Shown here: in pieces, positions 9,318 through 18,238 of the stretch | How positions within the stretch are numbered: the stretch's first letter is position 1 | How the letters are laid out: each line of letters starts with the position of its first letter | DNA from: Lysobacter dokdonensis DS-58 | GTDB taxonomy: Bacteria; Pseudomonadota; Gammaproteobacteria; Xanthomonadales; Xanthomonadaceae | NCBI RefSeq assembly: GCF_000770795.1 | Contig: NZ_JRKJ01000005.1 | Span: 1-64,000, forward strand | Direction: 5' to 3' | DNA: 64,000 nucleotides | Translations under genes and position numbers: made by a program | The notes under the pieces: generated by a model | Seen by the model: the letters and a program-made list of their open reading frames with translations, nothing else | What the model was told of the DNA's origin: nothing | Database searches by the model: none

Positions 9318-12300
9318 ATGAGCACCCCCGCGACCGAAGCCACCGCGCCGACCCCGCTGACCGAGACCAGCCCGCTGCGGTTCGTCACCGCCGCCAGCCT
9401 GTTCGACGGCCACGACGCCGCGATCAACATCATGCGGCGCCTGATCCAGGGGCAGGGCGCGGAGGTCATCCACCTCGGGCACAACCGCTCGGTGGAGGAC
9501 GTGGTGCGCGCCGCGTTGCAGGAAGACGCCGACGCCATCGCGCTGTCGTCCTACCAGGGCGGCCACGTCGAATACTTCAAGTACATGGTGGACATGCTGC
9601 GCGAGCGCGGCGCCTCGCACATCCGCGTGTTCGGCGGTGGCGGCGGCACGATCACGCCGGAGGAAATCCGCGAGCTGCAGGACTACGGCGTCGAGCGCAT
9701 CTACCACCCCAACGACGGCATGCACATGGGCCTCGTTGCGATGATCGAAGACGTGGTGCGCCGCGCGACCTCCGCGCGCCAGCCCGTCGAGAAGCCGCAT
9801 CAGGTTGACCTGTCGAACGAGATCGCCATCGGCGCGATGCTCAGCGCCATCGAAGAAAGCGCGCTCGACGAGTCCGAACTCGCCCACCTGCGCAAGCAAT
9901 GGCACCTGGCCGGCGGCAAGACGCCCGTCATCGGCATCACCGGCACCGGCGGCGCCGGCAAGTCGTCGGTCACTGACGAACTCCTCAACCGCTTCCTCGC
10001 GTCGTTCCCCGAAATGCGCATGGCGGTGATCTCCGTCGACCCCACCCGCCGCCGCACCGGTGGCGCGCTGCTGGGCGACCGCATCCGCATGAATTCGCTG
10101 CGCAGCAAGCGCGTCTTCATGCGCTCGATGGCCACGCGCCGCCAACACATGGCGACCAACGTGGTGCTGAAGGACTGCATCGCGTTCCTGAAGTCCCTCG
10201 GCTACGACATGGTGATCGTCGAAACCGCGGGCATCGGCCAGTCCGACTCGGAGATCGTCGACCTCGTCGACTTCCCGATGTACGTCATGACCAGCGACTT
10301 CGGCGCCCCGAGCCAGCTGGAAAAGATCGACATGCTCGACTACGCCGAACTGGTGGTGCTCAACAAGTTCGACAAGCGCGGCGCCGAAGACGCCCTGCGC
10401 GACGTGCGCAAACAGTGGAAGCGCAACCGCGTGGCCTTCCAGACGAAGGACGAAGACGTCCCCGTCTACCCGACCATCGCCAGCCAGTTCAACGACCCCG
10501 GCATCAGCTGGATGTTCGCCAACCTCACGCGCCTGCTGCGCGAGAAGCTGCAACTGCCGGCGGAAAAGTGGACGCCGGAGATCGACACGTCGTTGAAGGA
10601 ACCGCGCGCCACCGTGCTGATCCCCGGCGCCCGCGTGCGTTACCTCGCGGAGATTGCGGAGCAGGGCAGGAGCATCAACACGCGCATCGAATCGCAGTCG
10701 GAGATCGCCGACCGCGCGCAGGCGTATTGGCAATCGCTGCAGGCGCTCGACGATGCGAAGTTGCCGAAGGCGTTGGACCTGTACACCGGCGATGACGCGA
10801 TGGAAGGCGACAAGACGCTCGCCACGCTCCGCCAGCGTTACCAGGACGCCATCCACTCACTGGACAGCGAAGCCCTCAAGCTCCTGCGCGAATGGCCCGC
10901 CCGCCTGAAGTCGATCACCGACGACGTCAACGAATACAAAGTCCGCGACAAGGTGATCCGCGTCGACAACTACCGCGAATCCCTCAGCCACCAGAAGATC
11001 CCGAAGATCGCCGCCCCCACCTACAAAAGCTGGGGCGAACTCCTGACCTTCCTGCAGAAAGAAAACCTGCCGGGCTACTACCCGTACACCGGCGGCGTGT
11101 ATCCCTATCGCCGCACCGGCGAAGACCCCATCCGCATGTTCGCCGGCGAAGGCACGCCCGAACGCACCAACCGGCGCTTCCACTACTTGAGCGTCGGCCA
11201 GCCCGCCGCGCGCCTGTCCACCGCGTTCGACTCGGTCACGCTGTACGGCGAAGACCCCGCCGTACGCCCGGACATCTACGGCAAGATCGGCAACTCGGGC
11301 GTCAACATCGCCACGCTCGACGACATGAAGAAGCTGTACTCCGGCTTCGACCTGTGCGCGCCGACCACGTCGGTTTCGATGACGATCAACGGCCCCGCGC
11401 CGATCATCCTCGCGATGTTCATGAACACCGCGATCGACCAGCAAGTTGAGAAGTATTTGCGTGCCGACCAAACCCGTTGGGACGAAGCGCACGACAAGAT
11501 CGAAAAGATGTTCGAAGGCCGCAAGCGCCCCGAATACAGCGGCATGCTGCCCGAAACCAACGATGGCCTGGGCCTCGGCCTGCTGGGCGTGACCGGCGAC
11601 CAGGTGATCGACGCTGAAACGTACGCGCGCATCAAGGAAGACACGCTCAAGACCGTGCGCGGCACCGTGCAGGCCGACATCCTGAAGGAAGACCAGGCGC
11701 AGAACACGTGCATCTTCAGCACCGAATTCGCGCTGCGCATGATGGGCGACATCCAGCAGTACTTCGTCGACCAGCAGGTGCGCAACTTCTACAGCGTGTC
11801 GATCTCGGGCTACCACATCGCCGAAGCCGGCGCGAACCCGATCTCGCAGCTCGCCTTCACCCTGAGCAACGGCTTCACCATCGTCGAGTACTACCTCGCG
11901 CGCGGCATGAAGATCGACGACTTCGCCCCCAACCTGTCGTTCTTCTTCAGCAACGGAATGGACCCCGAATACACCGTCATCGGCCGCGTCGCCCGCCGCA
12001 TCTGGGCCCGCGCCATGCGCGAACGCTACGGCGCCGGCCCGCGCTCGCAAATGATGAAGTACCACATCCAAACGAGCGGCCGCAGCCTGCACGCGCAGGA
12101 AATCCAGTTCAACGACATCCGCACCACGCTGCAGGCCCTGTACGCACTGTTCGACAACTGCAACAGCCTGCACACCAACGCCTACGACGAAGCGATCACC
12201 ACGCCCACGGAAGAAAGCGTCCGCCGCGCCGTGGCGATCCAGATGATCATCAACAAGGAACTGGGCCTCAACTTCAACGAAAACCCCTGGCAGGGCAGCT

Positions 12301-12755
12301 TCATCGTCGACAAGCTCACCGACATCGTCGAAGAAGCCGTCTACAAGGAATTCGAAGCGATCAGCGAACGCGGCGGCGTCCTCGGCGCCATGGACACCAT
12401 GTACCAACGCGGCAAGATCCAGGAAGAAAGCCTGTACTACGAACACAAGAAACATGACGGCTCGCTACCGCTGATCGGCGTGAACACCTTCCTGCCGAAG
12501 GATCATGGCGGGGATATCGTTACGGAGATCGAGCTCATTCGATCGACCGAAGGCGAGAAGGGGCAGCAGATCGAGAACGTGGGGAACTACCAGCAGCTGC
12601 GGAATGGGGAGAAGGGGTTGGCGTTCTTGCAGAAGACTGCGCGAGAGAGGCAGAACGTGTTTGCGTCTTTGATGGAGGCGGTGAAGACGCATTCGCTGGG
12701 GCAGATTAGCCATGCGTTGTATGACGTGGGTGGGGAGTACCGCCGCAACATGTGA
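9318..12755 (+). CDS. icmF: Fused acyl-CoA mutase, isobutyryl-CoA mutase IcmF type (methylmalonyl-CoA mutase family)
   Basis: A 1145-residue B12-dependent mutase with three parts in the order found in IcmF. Residues 20-150 are the cobalamin-binding domain (DGHDAA with His32, SSYQGG, FGGGGG). Residues 200-420 are a MeaB-like G-protein chaperone (Walker A GTGGAGKS at 209-216, NKFDKRG). Residues of about 560-1145 are the substrate-binding TIM barrel ([12 protein letters not shown]). IcmF interconverts isobutyryl- and n-butyryl-CoA; a pivalyl- or isovaleryl-CoA activity is also known in the family. The canonical MCM arrangement would be two separate subunits. ATG 9318 was chosen over TTG 9303; neither has a strong ribosome-binding site. 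The gene stands alone. Confidence 0.93.
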   Translation: MSTPATEATAPTPLTETSPLRFVTAASLFDGHDAAINIMRRLIQGQGAEVIHLGHNRSVEDVVRAALQEDADAIALSSYQGGHVEYFKYMVDMLRERGASHIRVFGGGGGTITPEEIRELQDYGVERIYHPNDGMHMGLVAMIEDVVRRATSARQPVEKPHQVDLSNEIAIGAMLSAIEESALDESELAHLRKQWHLAGGKTPVIGITGTGGAGKSSVTDELLNRFLASFPEMRMAVISVDPTRRRTGGALLGDRIRMNSLRSKRVFMRSMATRRQHMATNVVLKDCIAFLKSLGYDMVIVETAGIGQSDSEIVDLVDFPMYVMTSDFGAPSQLEKIDMLDYAELVVLNKFDKRGAEDALRDVRKQWKRNRVAFQTKDEDVPVYPTIASQFNDPGISWMFANLTRLLREKLQLPAEKWTPEIDTSLKEPRATVLIPGARVRYLAEIAEQGRSINTRIESQSEIADRAQAYWQSLQALDDAKLPKALDLYTGDDAMEGDKTLATLRQRYQDAIHSLDSEALKLLREWPARLKSITDDVNEYKVRDKVIRVDNYRESLSHQKIPKIAAPTYKSWGELLTFLQKENLPGYYPYTGGVYPYRRTGEDPIRMFAGEGTPERTNRRFHYLSVGQPAARLSTAFDSVTLYGEDPAVRPDIYGKIGNSGVNIATLDDMKKLYSGFDLCAPTTSVSMTINGPAPIILAMFMNTAIDQQVEKYLRADQTRWDEAHDKIEKMFEGRKRPEYSGMLPETNDGLGLGLLGVTGDQVIDAETYARIKEDTLKTVRGTVQADILKEDQAQNTCIFSTEFALRMMGDIQQYFVDQQVRNFYSVSISGYHIAEAGANPISQLAFTLSNGFTIVEYYLARGMKIDDFAPNLSFFFSNGMDPEYTVIGRVARRIWARAMRERYGAGPRSQMMKYHIQTSGRSLHAQEIQFNDIRTTLQALYALFDNCNSLHTNAYDEAITTPTEESVRRAVAIQMIINKELGLNFNENPWQGSFIVDKLTDIVEEAVYKEFEAISERGGVLGAMDTMYQRGKIQEESLYYEHKKHDGSLPLIGVNTFLPKDHGGDIVTEIELIRSTEGEKGQQIENVGNYQQLRNGEKGLAFLQKTARERQNVFASLMEAVKTHSLGQISHALYDVGGEYRRNM

Positions 12756-12765
12756 TTGCTTTGCT

Positions 12766-12790
12766 CCCTCCCCTGCAAAGCAGGGGAGGG
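12766..12790 (+). terminator. GC-rich hairpin after icmF (dispersed repeat, copy 2)
   Basis: A perfect 11-bp stem (CCCTCCCCTGC / GCAGGGGAGGG) with an AAA loop begins 11 bases past the icmF stop. No U-tract follows. It is a tight member of the dispersed GC-rich repeat family and marks the left border of the lower-GC island. Confidence 0.55.
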
Positions 12791-13310
12791 CCGGGGGGCT
12801 AGCACTTAGCGAGAACTCCAGCCATGCCTACACGGACGATTCAACCGCATACTCCGTGAACGTCTCCCGCGGAAGCGGCAGCGTATTCGGCGCCTCTGAT
12901 CGGCATTGGGCGCATAGCGTGCTCGCCTTCGCCTTCGGCGTCCGTCTTGACGCGCCATATGCAGCGAGTGCGCGTTTGGCCTTGGAGGCCCCGGCAAGCG
13001 CCGAATCAACCGGCGGCTGTTTTATGAAAGTCGGTGCGAGCGATATCACGACGATGAGGCGAAGATCTGAGAGGCGATAAAGAGTCGTCGTAAACTTACA
13101 CGTTTGCGGAGCGTTGCCAGCCGCATAGTAAAAAGCGATCGAGTGAATATCGGTCACTACCCATTTGGCCGTTCGACTTTCGTTGTACCGTTCTCCCGGG
13201 AATCTTGGCGCGAGCTATATCTGGCCGAAGTTGAAGGGTTGTTTACAGTCCCTTCAGCGCTCTGTGTCGGATGAGTGCTTACGCGGGCGAAATCAGCGGG
13301 GGAATGGGGA
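12791..13310. other. 520-base gap at the left border of the island
   Basis: No convincing gene is seen here. A minus-strand frame at 12828-13157 (109 codons) has an ATG and a C-terminal CAQCRSEAPNTLPLPRE-like stretch that could be a decayed gene, but there is no clear ribosome-binding site or recognisable family. Base composition drops toward the island on the right side. The promoter of the reverse transcriptase gene should lie in the last 150 bases. Confidence 0.4.
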
Positions 13311-16300
13311 ATGGATTTTTCAGCGATCGAAAGCTGGTCCAGCATTGAAGCCGGCCATTTGTTCTATGCGTACAGGAAAGCAAAATCCGACTGCTTTTAT
13401 GACCGTACGCCGGATAGTGCTGAGCGCTTTGTTCGGTATGAGGAGGATCTCGCGCGGAACTTGTCCTCGCTCTTCGAACGGCTGCGTGCTGGTCAGGTTC
13501 TGAATGTGCTCGGTGTTTCGCACGACAGCGTTCGAGTCGTCGCAAAAAAGCTTTCGGTTGAATCACGAACGACTCAATTGGAACAAGAGGATAAAGAGTC
13601 TCTCGTCGAGCCAACTCCCGGTCATGCATTCTTTTCCGACGCAGATCGCGCATTCGCTCGGATGCTGCGCCACTCCAAGGTTGTGCCAGAGTTTAGATTA
13701 ATCGGCGACTTCAACGTTGATATCCATGTGCTGTCTGCACTCTGGATTGCCACGGTCGGAGACAAGCTAGATAAGGCGCTGCGACCCTCCGCATACGGAG
13801 CGCGATTGAGGCGAACTCGCCCGGAACCGGGGGCCCGCGACGGCGAGGTCGGCAATTTTCACACCGAAGCGCTAGGGTCCTTCCAGCCTTACTTCATGCC
13901 CTACAAGCGATGGCGAGAGGGAGGGCTCGCTGCAATTCGCAGCGAACTGAAAGCTGAACGCCAAGTTGTTGCCATGTCTCTCGACCTGGCGAACTACTAT
14001 CACCAGATTGATCCAGCATTTCTCGGAGACCCGAAGTTTTTTTCCTCTTTAGGAGTGGAGCTGACGCCTTGGGAATCCCAGTTCAACGCGGACTTTGTTC
14101 AATTTCTACTGAACTGGTCATCTGTCGCGGCGGGGCGGCTTATGGAGCTTGGCGCGACGATCATGAGCGGCAAGGCCGGGATTCCCATTGGAATTGCCGC
14201 GACGCGAGTTATTTCGAACGCGCTGCTGGCGGAATTAGACGCTGATATTGAAACTGGCGTGGCGCCTGTCTATTACGGCCGGTACGTTGACGACATTTTT
14301 CTAGTGCTAAGAGATCCCGGGCATCTTCTCGACGCGGGTGATGTCTTGCGCTACATAGCGAATCGAACAACCAGCTTTCCGCGCGACTTTGGCGCCGGTG
14401 CGATTCAACTGCAGCTTCGCGGTGGGTATCAGGGCGAATCCATACTTGCGTTGCAGCAAAGCAAGCAAAAGGCTTTTTTTCTTACCGGTAGAGCAGGGCT
14501 CGACCTGCTCGATAGCATCGAGGCGCAAATACGAAGTGTGTCAAGCGAGAGGCGTCTAATGCCGTCTCCTGACAAATTGAGCTCGATGGCGTCGGCGAAG
14601 GTCCTGAGCGCAGCGGCTAGCGGTGGTGAAGAGGCCGACACTCTTCGTCGTGCGGATGGTCTATCAGTTCGGCGCTTGAGTTGGGCATTGCAGTTACGCG
14701 CCGTCGAGATACTTGCTCGCGACCTTAAGCACCAGGATTGGAAGAAGGAGCGGGAAGAATTCTACCGATTCTCAAGAAGCCATATTCTTCGCGCGGACAA
14801 GATTCTTGATCACTTCGATTACTTGGCCCGTCTATTGTCGCTCGCAGTTGCGATGACCGATTGGTCGGAGGCAAAGCAGCTGTACGATGCTGCGGTTTTC
14901 GCGCTTAAAGAATTGCAAGGCAAGACGCACGGAGAGGCTCGTGTAAATGGCATCGATAGCGCCAGTTTGCCAGGGCTATGGACCGGCATATTTGAAACGT
15001 TGGCGGATTTTGCTCGCGACGCAATCTTGAGTTCGATTCGCTGGAATACCGTGACATGTACTCCACATGTGCTCCCGCCGGTTGCAATCAAGCTGTGCCG
15101 AGAGCTGGGATTGAGCGGCGATTCTGAAATTGAAGCGCGGGCTCTCGCCTATCGGGAAGCCGATCTCGCCAAAACGCCTTACAAGCAGCACATCCGGATA
15201 GCTGCAGCGCGACATCGCCCTGCCATCGATGGCGAAGGCATGGTAACTGCAGAGTACGCCCACCTGTCTGATCTTCTGGACTTCTTGAACAAGTGCGAAG
15301 AGACACCGAACTCGATCGCAGCAGCCAGAGTAAACGAGCGATTGCGAGGTATGGCGAACGGCGTGGCCTCGCTCTTGCCGTACGTATTTCCAACGCGTCC
15401 GTATTCGACTCAGGAAATATCTTTGTTCTTGCCGGAGCATTGCGTTCTAGGCGATGAGCAGGAGAGCGCTAGAAATTGGGCTAGATTTACTCGCGCTGTT
15501 CGTGGGTCGTGGGTCTGGGGTGTCACGTCGGCCTCGAGTCGAGTTAGGTCTGCCGGCTTCGCCGGAAATAAGGATCGAGACGTCGCCTACCTCGGAGACG
15601 GCGAGACCGACAAGCCAATTCATCTTGGTATCAGTAGTCTCTTGACTGAGGACAGTACTTGGAGCTTAGGTGCTGCCGGTAAGCCAGATGTGAGTCGAGA
15701 GCGCTACGCACGGATTGAGTGCATTGTTAACCAAGCAATCCAAGCCAAGCCTCGGCCAACCTATCTCTTGCTCCCAGAGTTGTCGCTTCCGGATCGTTGG
15801 ATCGATACGGTTGCCGGAATGTTGTCGAACGCTGGCATCGGCCTGATTGCGGGGCTTGACTATCAAATTTCCAAGGAAGGAAGTATCCATAGTTCCGCGG
15901 TGTTGGTGTTGTCAGACACTCGCCTCGGGTACCCAGCTTCCGTCGAAATTCGACAGGTCAAATCGCTGCCTGCGCCGGGCGAGGATAAGAACTTGCAAAA
16001 GGATTTTGGGCTGAATTGGACTGAGTTGCCCCTGAACAAGCCGGTTTACGTACACAGGGGGCTAGCGTTTGGGGTGCTTGTCTGCTCAGAGCTGCAAAAT
16101 GTTAGTCACAGACTGCAATTTCAGGGGGACGTAGATTGTTTGATGGTTCTGTCGTGGAATCCGGACATCGAGACGTTCTCGGCTCTAGTCGAGTCTGCGA
16201 GCTTGGACGTGCATGCAAGCATCGCCCTCGTAAACAATCGACGATATGGCGACAGTCGAGTGCGCGTTCCTGCAAAGAAGGCTCACCTAAGAGATGTTTG

Positions 16301-16469
16301 CAGGCTCAGGGGCGGCAAGAACGAGCATCTTGTGGTTGTCGAACTGCAAGTTGATGACCTGAGGTCCTTTCAGAGTCGTGCCAATAGGTGGCCTGAGGAG
16401 AGCGATCCGTTCAAGCCTGTTCCAGAGTCATTTGAGATCGCACCCTACCGCTGGCGCGTGCCGAAATAG
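13311..16469 (+). CDS. Reverse transcriptase-nitrilase fusion, DRT1/UG1-class antiphage RT-like
   Basis: A 1052-residue protein. The RT domain spans about 120-430: motif A SLDLANYY (Asp225) at 223-230, GIPIGIAATR at 290-299, and the catalytic YVDD at 325-328. A helical middle region (about 450-720) follows. The C-terminal part (about 765-1052) is nitrilase/amidohydrolase-like: LLLPELSLP carries Glu823, a Lys near 884-897 could be the second residue, and FGVLVCSEL carries Cys925. RT-nitrilase fusions are the hallmark of the type 1 defence-associated RTs (UG1 and related UG groups). ATG 13311 follows a GGGGGAA stretch; an in-frame GTG at 13275 is the longer alternative. Codon use is clearly less GC-biased than in flanking genes, suggesting transfer. 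Confidence 0.85.
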   Translation: MDFSAIESWSSIEAGHLFYAYRKAKSDCFYDRTPDSAERFVRYEEDLARNLSSLFERLRAGQVLNVLGVSHDSVRVVAKKLSVESRTTQLEQEDKESLVEPTPGHAFFSDADRAFARMLRHSKVVPEFRLIGDFNVDIHVLSALWIATVGDKLDKALRPSAYGARLRRTRPEPGARDGEVGNFHTEALGSFQPYFMPYKRWREGGLAAIRSELKAERQVVAMSLDLANYYHQIDPAFLGDPKFFSSLGVELTPWESQFNADFVQFLLNWSSVAAGRLMELGATIMSGKAGIPIGIAATRVISNALLAELDADIETGVAPVYYGRYVDDIFLVLRDPGHLLDAGDVLRYIANRTTSFPRDFGAGAIQLQLRGGYQGESILALQQSKQKAFFLTGRAGLDLLDSIEAQIRSVSSERRLMPSPDKLSSMASAKVLSAAASGGEEADTLRRADGLSVRRLSWALQLRAVEILARDLKHQDWKKEREEFYRFSRSHILRADKILDHFDYLARLLSLAVAMTDWSEAKQLYDAAVFALKELQGKTHGEARVNGIDSASLPGLWTGIFETLADFARDAILSSIRWNTVTCTPHVLPPVAIKLCRELGLSGDSEIEARALAYREADLAKTPYKQHIRIAAARHRPAIDGEGMVTAEYAHLSDLLDFLNKCEETPNSIAAARVNERLRGMANGVASLLPYVFPTRPYSTQEISLFLPEHCVLGDEQESARNWARFTRAVRGSWVWGVTSASSRVRSAGFAGNKDRDVAYLGDGETDKPIHLGISSLLTEDSTWSLGAAGKPDVSRERYARIECIVNQAIQAKPRPTYLLLPELSLPDRWIDTVAGMLSNAGIGLIAGLDYQISKEGSIHSSAVLVLSDTRLGYPASVEIRQVKSLPAPGEDKNLQKDFGLNWTELPLNKPVYVHRGLAFGVLVCSELQNVSHRLQFQGDVDCLMVLSWNPDIETFSALVESASLDVHASIALVNNRRYGDSRVRVPAKKAHLRDVCRLRGGKNEHLVVVELQVDDLRSFQSRANRWPEESDPFKPVPESFEIAPYRWRVPK

Positions 16470-16538
16470 CAGGGCGTTCGTTCGTTTGTGGCAAAGTGGA
16501 TTTGGAAAATTCGTATCGACATTGCGTCACGCCCTGCT
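16468..16538 (+). other. Inverted repeat over the RT stop codon
   Basis: AGCAGGGCG (16468-16476) and CGCCCTGCT (16530-16538) form a perfect 9-bp stem with a 53-base loop. The left arm overlaps the last base pair of the RT stop codon. It could protect the 3' end, terminate transcription, or be part of an RNA associated with the RT. Confidence 0.4.
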
Positions 16539-16659
16539 TGAGATCGGCAGGTCAAGTGCGAATGATGCACGAGGAGTTTAGAAGCTCTCACTAGCAAGCA
16601 TCCCAGTCAGTTGGCGTGTCACTTCCTCGCTCCTCCGAGGCGGCTCACGATCTCTCTGC

Positions 16660-16762
16660 GTCGGGAGGGTGGCTAATACAAAACCGCGCAAGCGGAAATA
16701 CGCCCACCGGCTAGTGCGGCTTCTAACCTCCCGACACCCTTGCGTCGCACCCCGCGACGCAA
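16660..16762 (+). ncRNA. Structured leader RNA candidate before the XAC0095-like gene
   Basis: A 9-bp closing stem, GTCGGGAGG (16660-16668) with CCTCCCGAC (16727-16735), encloses a CCGC-GCAA-GCGG hairpin with a GNRA loop (16684-16695) and a further small hairpin. A second 9-bp hairpin, TTGCGTCGC / GCGACGCAA (16740-16748 / 16754-16762), follows and ends 12 bases before the GGAGGT ribosome-binding site of the next gene. This layout suggests a multibranched cis-regulatory RNA. No known riboswitch class was recognised. Confidence 0.4.
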
Positions 16763-16785
16763 GCTTCCCCACTCGGAGGTCGATC

Positions 16786-17034
16786 ATGCGCAACAAGTCC
16801 CCGCGCGCCCGCGCTGCGTCCGCGTCTCTCGATATCATCCTTCCGCTCGCCTCGAAGCTCTCCCTCGTCCAGATGCGCGATCACCTGCGCTTGCTGGCGG
16901 GGCTCATCGATCACCCCGGTGAAGCCGCCGAGGCCGCCGCCAGGTTCACGCCCGATTCGATGGCGTGGTGCCTGACGCGCATGGCGCAGGATCTCGACGA
17001 CGTCATCGTCGCCGCACACCCGAAGTTGAACTGA
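16786..17034 (+). CDS. Small XAC0095-like protein
   Basis: An 82-residue protein. The core LPLASKLSLVQMRDHLRLLA followed by a helical region with WCLTRMAQDLDDVI resembles the XAC0095 family, small proteins of unknown function restricted to Xanthomonadaceae; the similarity is judged from memory and is moderate. An ideal GGAGGT lies 5 bases before ATG 16786. The frame continues upstream, but that part lies across the structured leader, so the short form is preferred. It follows the RT gene by 316 bases on the same strand. Confidence 0.6.
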   Translation: MRNKSPRARAASASLDIILPLASKLSLVQMRDHLRLLAGLIDHPGEAAEAAARFTPDSMAWCLTRMAQDLDDVIVAAHPKLN

Positions 17035-17057
17035 CCGCCAGTCGCTGGTCGACGGCA

Positions 17058-17090
17058 TCGCCTCCTACCACGAAGGGAGGCGTCGCCGCT
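17058..17090 (+). other. Hairpin between the two small genes
   Basis: An 11-base imperfect stem (GCATCGCCTCC with GGAGGCGTCGC) follows the XAC0095-like stop by about 23 bases. There is no clear U-tract, so it is a weak terminator candidate or part of the leader of the next gene. Confidence 0.35.
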
Positions 17091-17189
17091 CGTCGGTTCT
17101 GCCCGATGGTGTATCTGCACCAAGTGGCAATAGCTCGCGCGTTTGCGGCGTGAGAAGACTTCTGCACACTTCAATGCAGGAGCGGTTCC

Positions 17190-17645
17190 GTGTCGCAGAA
17201 TCTCGTTTCGATCACCATCACGCCCGAGCAGCAGGCCACTGTCCTGCAAGCGCTGGCCCAGATCGAGGCCGTGCTGAAGGACCTGATTACCTTGGCGCCG
17301 CCACAGCGCAAGAAGATGAAGTACATGGGCAGCAAGTCCGTCGACTTCACCCGCACCACCATCCGCACCGCCAGCAGCAACCCGGACGTCCTGCCGCCCA
17401 ACCTGGACATCGCCGGCGCGGAAGCCGACGTCGCCGCCCTCGACATGCTGCTTCCCATCATGGAGCGCGTGAGCCAGTTGAGCCAACGGATCGATGACAC
17501 CGTGGCAGCGCTCGGCAGCGACTCCTTCGCCACGGCTCGCAAGGCCTATGCGCAACTCAAGCTGTCCGGATTGGCGGCGGGCCTGGAGGGCCTGGTCAAG
17601 GCCTTGGGCGGGACGTTCGCGAGACCGTCCAGGAAGAAGAAGTAG
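17190..17645 (+). CDS. Conserved hypothetical protein, 151 aa
   Basis: A 151-residue soluble, mostly helical protein starting at GTG 17190, with AGGAG at good spacing. It opens with a short strand (LVSITITPEQ) and contains KKMKYMGSKSVDFTRTTI and LPPNLDI segments. These resemble a widespread uncharacterised family of about 150 residues with an early MGDK/MGSK motif and a PPxLD motif, and a basic C-terminus (PSRKKK). No catalytic motif is visible. It lies in the accessory island, in the same direction as the RT and XAC0095-like genes. Confidence 0.7.
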   Translation: MSQNLVSITITPEQQATVLQALAQIEAVLKDLITLAPPQRKKMKYMGSKSVDFTRTTIRTASSNPDVLPPNLDIAGAEADVAALDMLLPIMERVSQLSQRIDDTVAALGSDSFATARKAYAQLKLSGLAAGLEGLVKALGGTFARPSRKKK

Positions 17646-17662
17646 GGCGCGACGGTGGCGAG

Positions 17663-18082
17663 GTGATCGACGAACGCTGGGGCATCATCGGAGAAGGAAT
17701 TTTCTTCTCCGATGAACTCCAAAAGGTCTGTCGAGAACGAAAAGCGTTCGTTGATGAAGAAATTTCCTTCGCGCTTCAACGATTGGACATCTCCGGAGAA
17801 CGAAACTCGTTGATCGGAGATGTACTCGCGCTCTCCGGGGAAGAAATTTCCTTCTCCGGATCAGGTTTGGCGCATCGGCAAGGCGCCGATCAAATGGTGT
17901 GGAGGGGAGGAATCGAACCTCCCTCGTTACTCCTCGCTAGCAATCCAATTTCCTCACCAGTCTCTCTCTCGTCCAGGGGAGCTAGCCGACCAGGCCTCCA
18001 CAGTAACGTTGCTCCACACCAAACGCGAACAGCAGAAAGGATGTTCAGGTTCATCGCAAGTACTCCCATGGCCAGAATGTAA
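17663..18082 (+). CDS. Possible repeat-containing hypothetical protein
   Basis: An open frame of 139 codons beginning at GTG 17663. Its first 65 codons encode repeated segments (GEGIFFSDE, VDEEISF, SGEEISFSG) made by DNA-level palindromic repeats. The last part runs through the tRNA-like element at 17895-18021 and is probably not coding sense. There is no strong ribosome-binding site. It is more likely a decayed or fortuitous frame, but the repeat pattern is not random. Confidence 0.25.
   Translation: MIDERWGIIGEGIFFSDELQKVCRERKAFVDEEISFALQRLDISGERNSLIGDVLALSGEEISFSGSGLAHRQGADQMVWRGGIEPPSLLLASNPISSPVSLSSRGASRPGLHSNVAPHQTRTAERMFRFIASTPMARM
17687..17860. repeat. Three short palindromic repeats with an AAATTT-type core
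   Basis: Three related foldback units occur: 17687-17713 (ATCGGAGAA / TTCTCCGAT arms, 9 bp), about 17752-17772 (GAAGAAATTTCCTTC core) and 17834-17860 (TCCGGGGAAG / CTTCTCCGGA arms with one mismatch). GAGAACGAAA...CGTTGAT is also repeated between them. They fill the gap between the 151-aa gene and the tRNA-like element. Confidence 0.55.
17895..18021 (-). ncRNA. tRNA-like foldback element with CCA end
   Basis: Read on the minus strand, the 3' end has a 6-bp T-arm (GGGAGG-TTCGATT-CCTCCC) flush against CTCCACACCA, i.e. an acceptor strand plus CCA. The matching acceptor 5' strand is TGGTGTGGAG at 18021-18012 (10-bp perfect inverted repeat). An alternative is GTGGAGG at 18001-17995, which would give a 7-bp acceptor, discriminator A and CCA. 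A 7-bp stem CGTTACT/AGTAACG and a GCTAGC/GCTAGC stem replace normal D and anticodon arms. No anticodon could be assigned. It may be a degenerate tRNA, an attachment-site remnant or a tRNA-mimicking RNA. Confidence 0.35.
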
Positions 18083-18238
18083 ACAGTCATGGAGAGGTCG
18101 ATTGCTCCCCCGAACGAGATAGCAAAGGTGATTCCCAAGGTTGCCTTCACCGCGAAGCCGGTAATCCGCAATGAATTGCGGACTCATTGCGCAATGGAGA
18201 CGATATTAGGTTGCGGAGCGGGCAGAGACAAGATGCGA

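Noticed and set aside
12828-13157. Minus-strand open frame of 109 codons left of the RT gene
   Set aside because: No ribosome-binding site, no recognised family and a composition suggestive of chance; kept only as a note in the gap description.
17895-18021. tmRNA (ssrA)
   Set aside because: Too short, no tag-peptide reading frame and no conserved tmRNA 5' sequence; only the tRNA-like end resembles it.
17890-18171. Minus-strand frame with a hydrophobic N-terminus (93 codons)
   Set aside because: It starts with TTG without a ribosome-binding site and its second half is the tRNA-like element read as protein.
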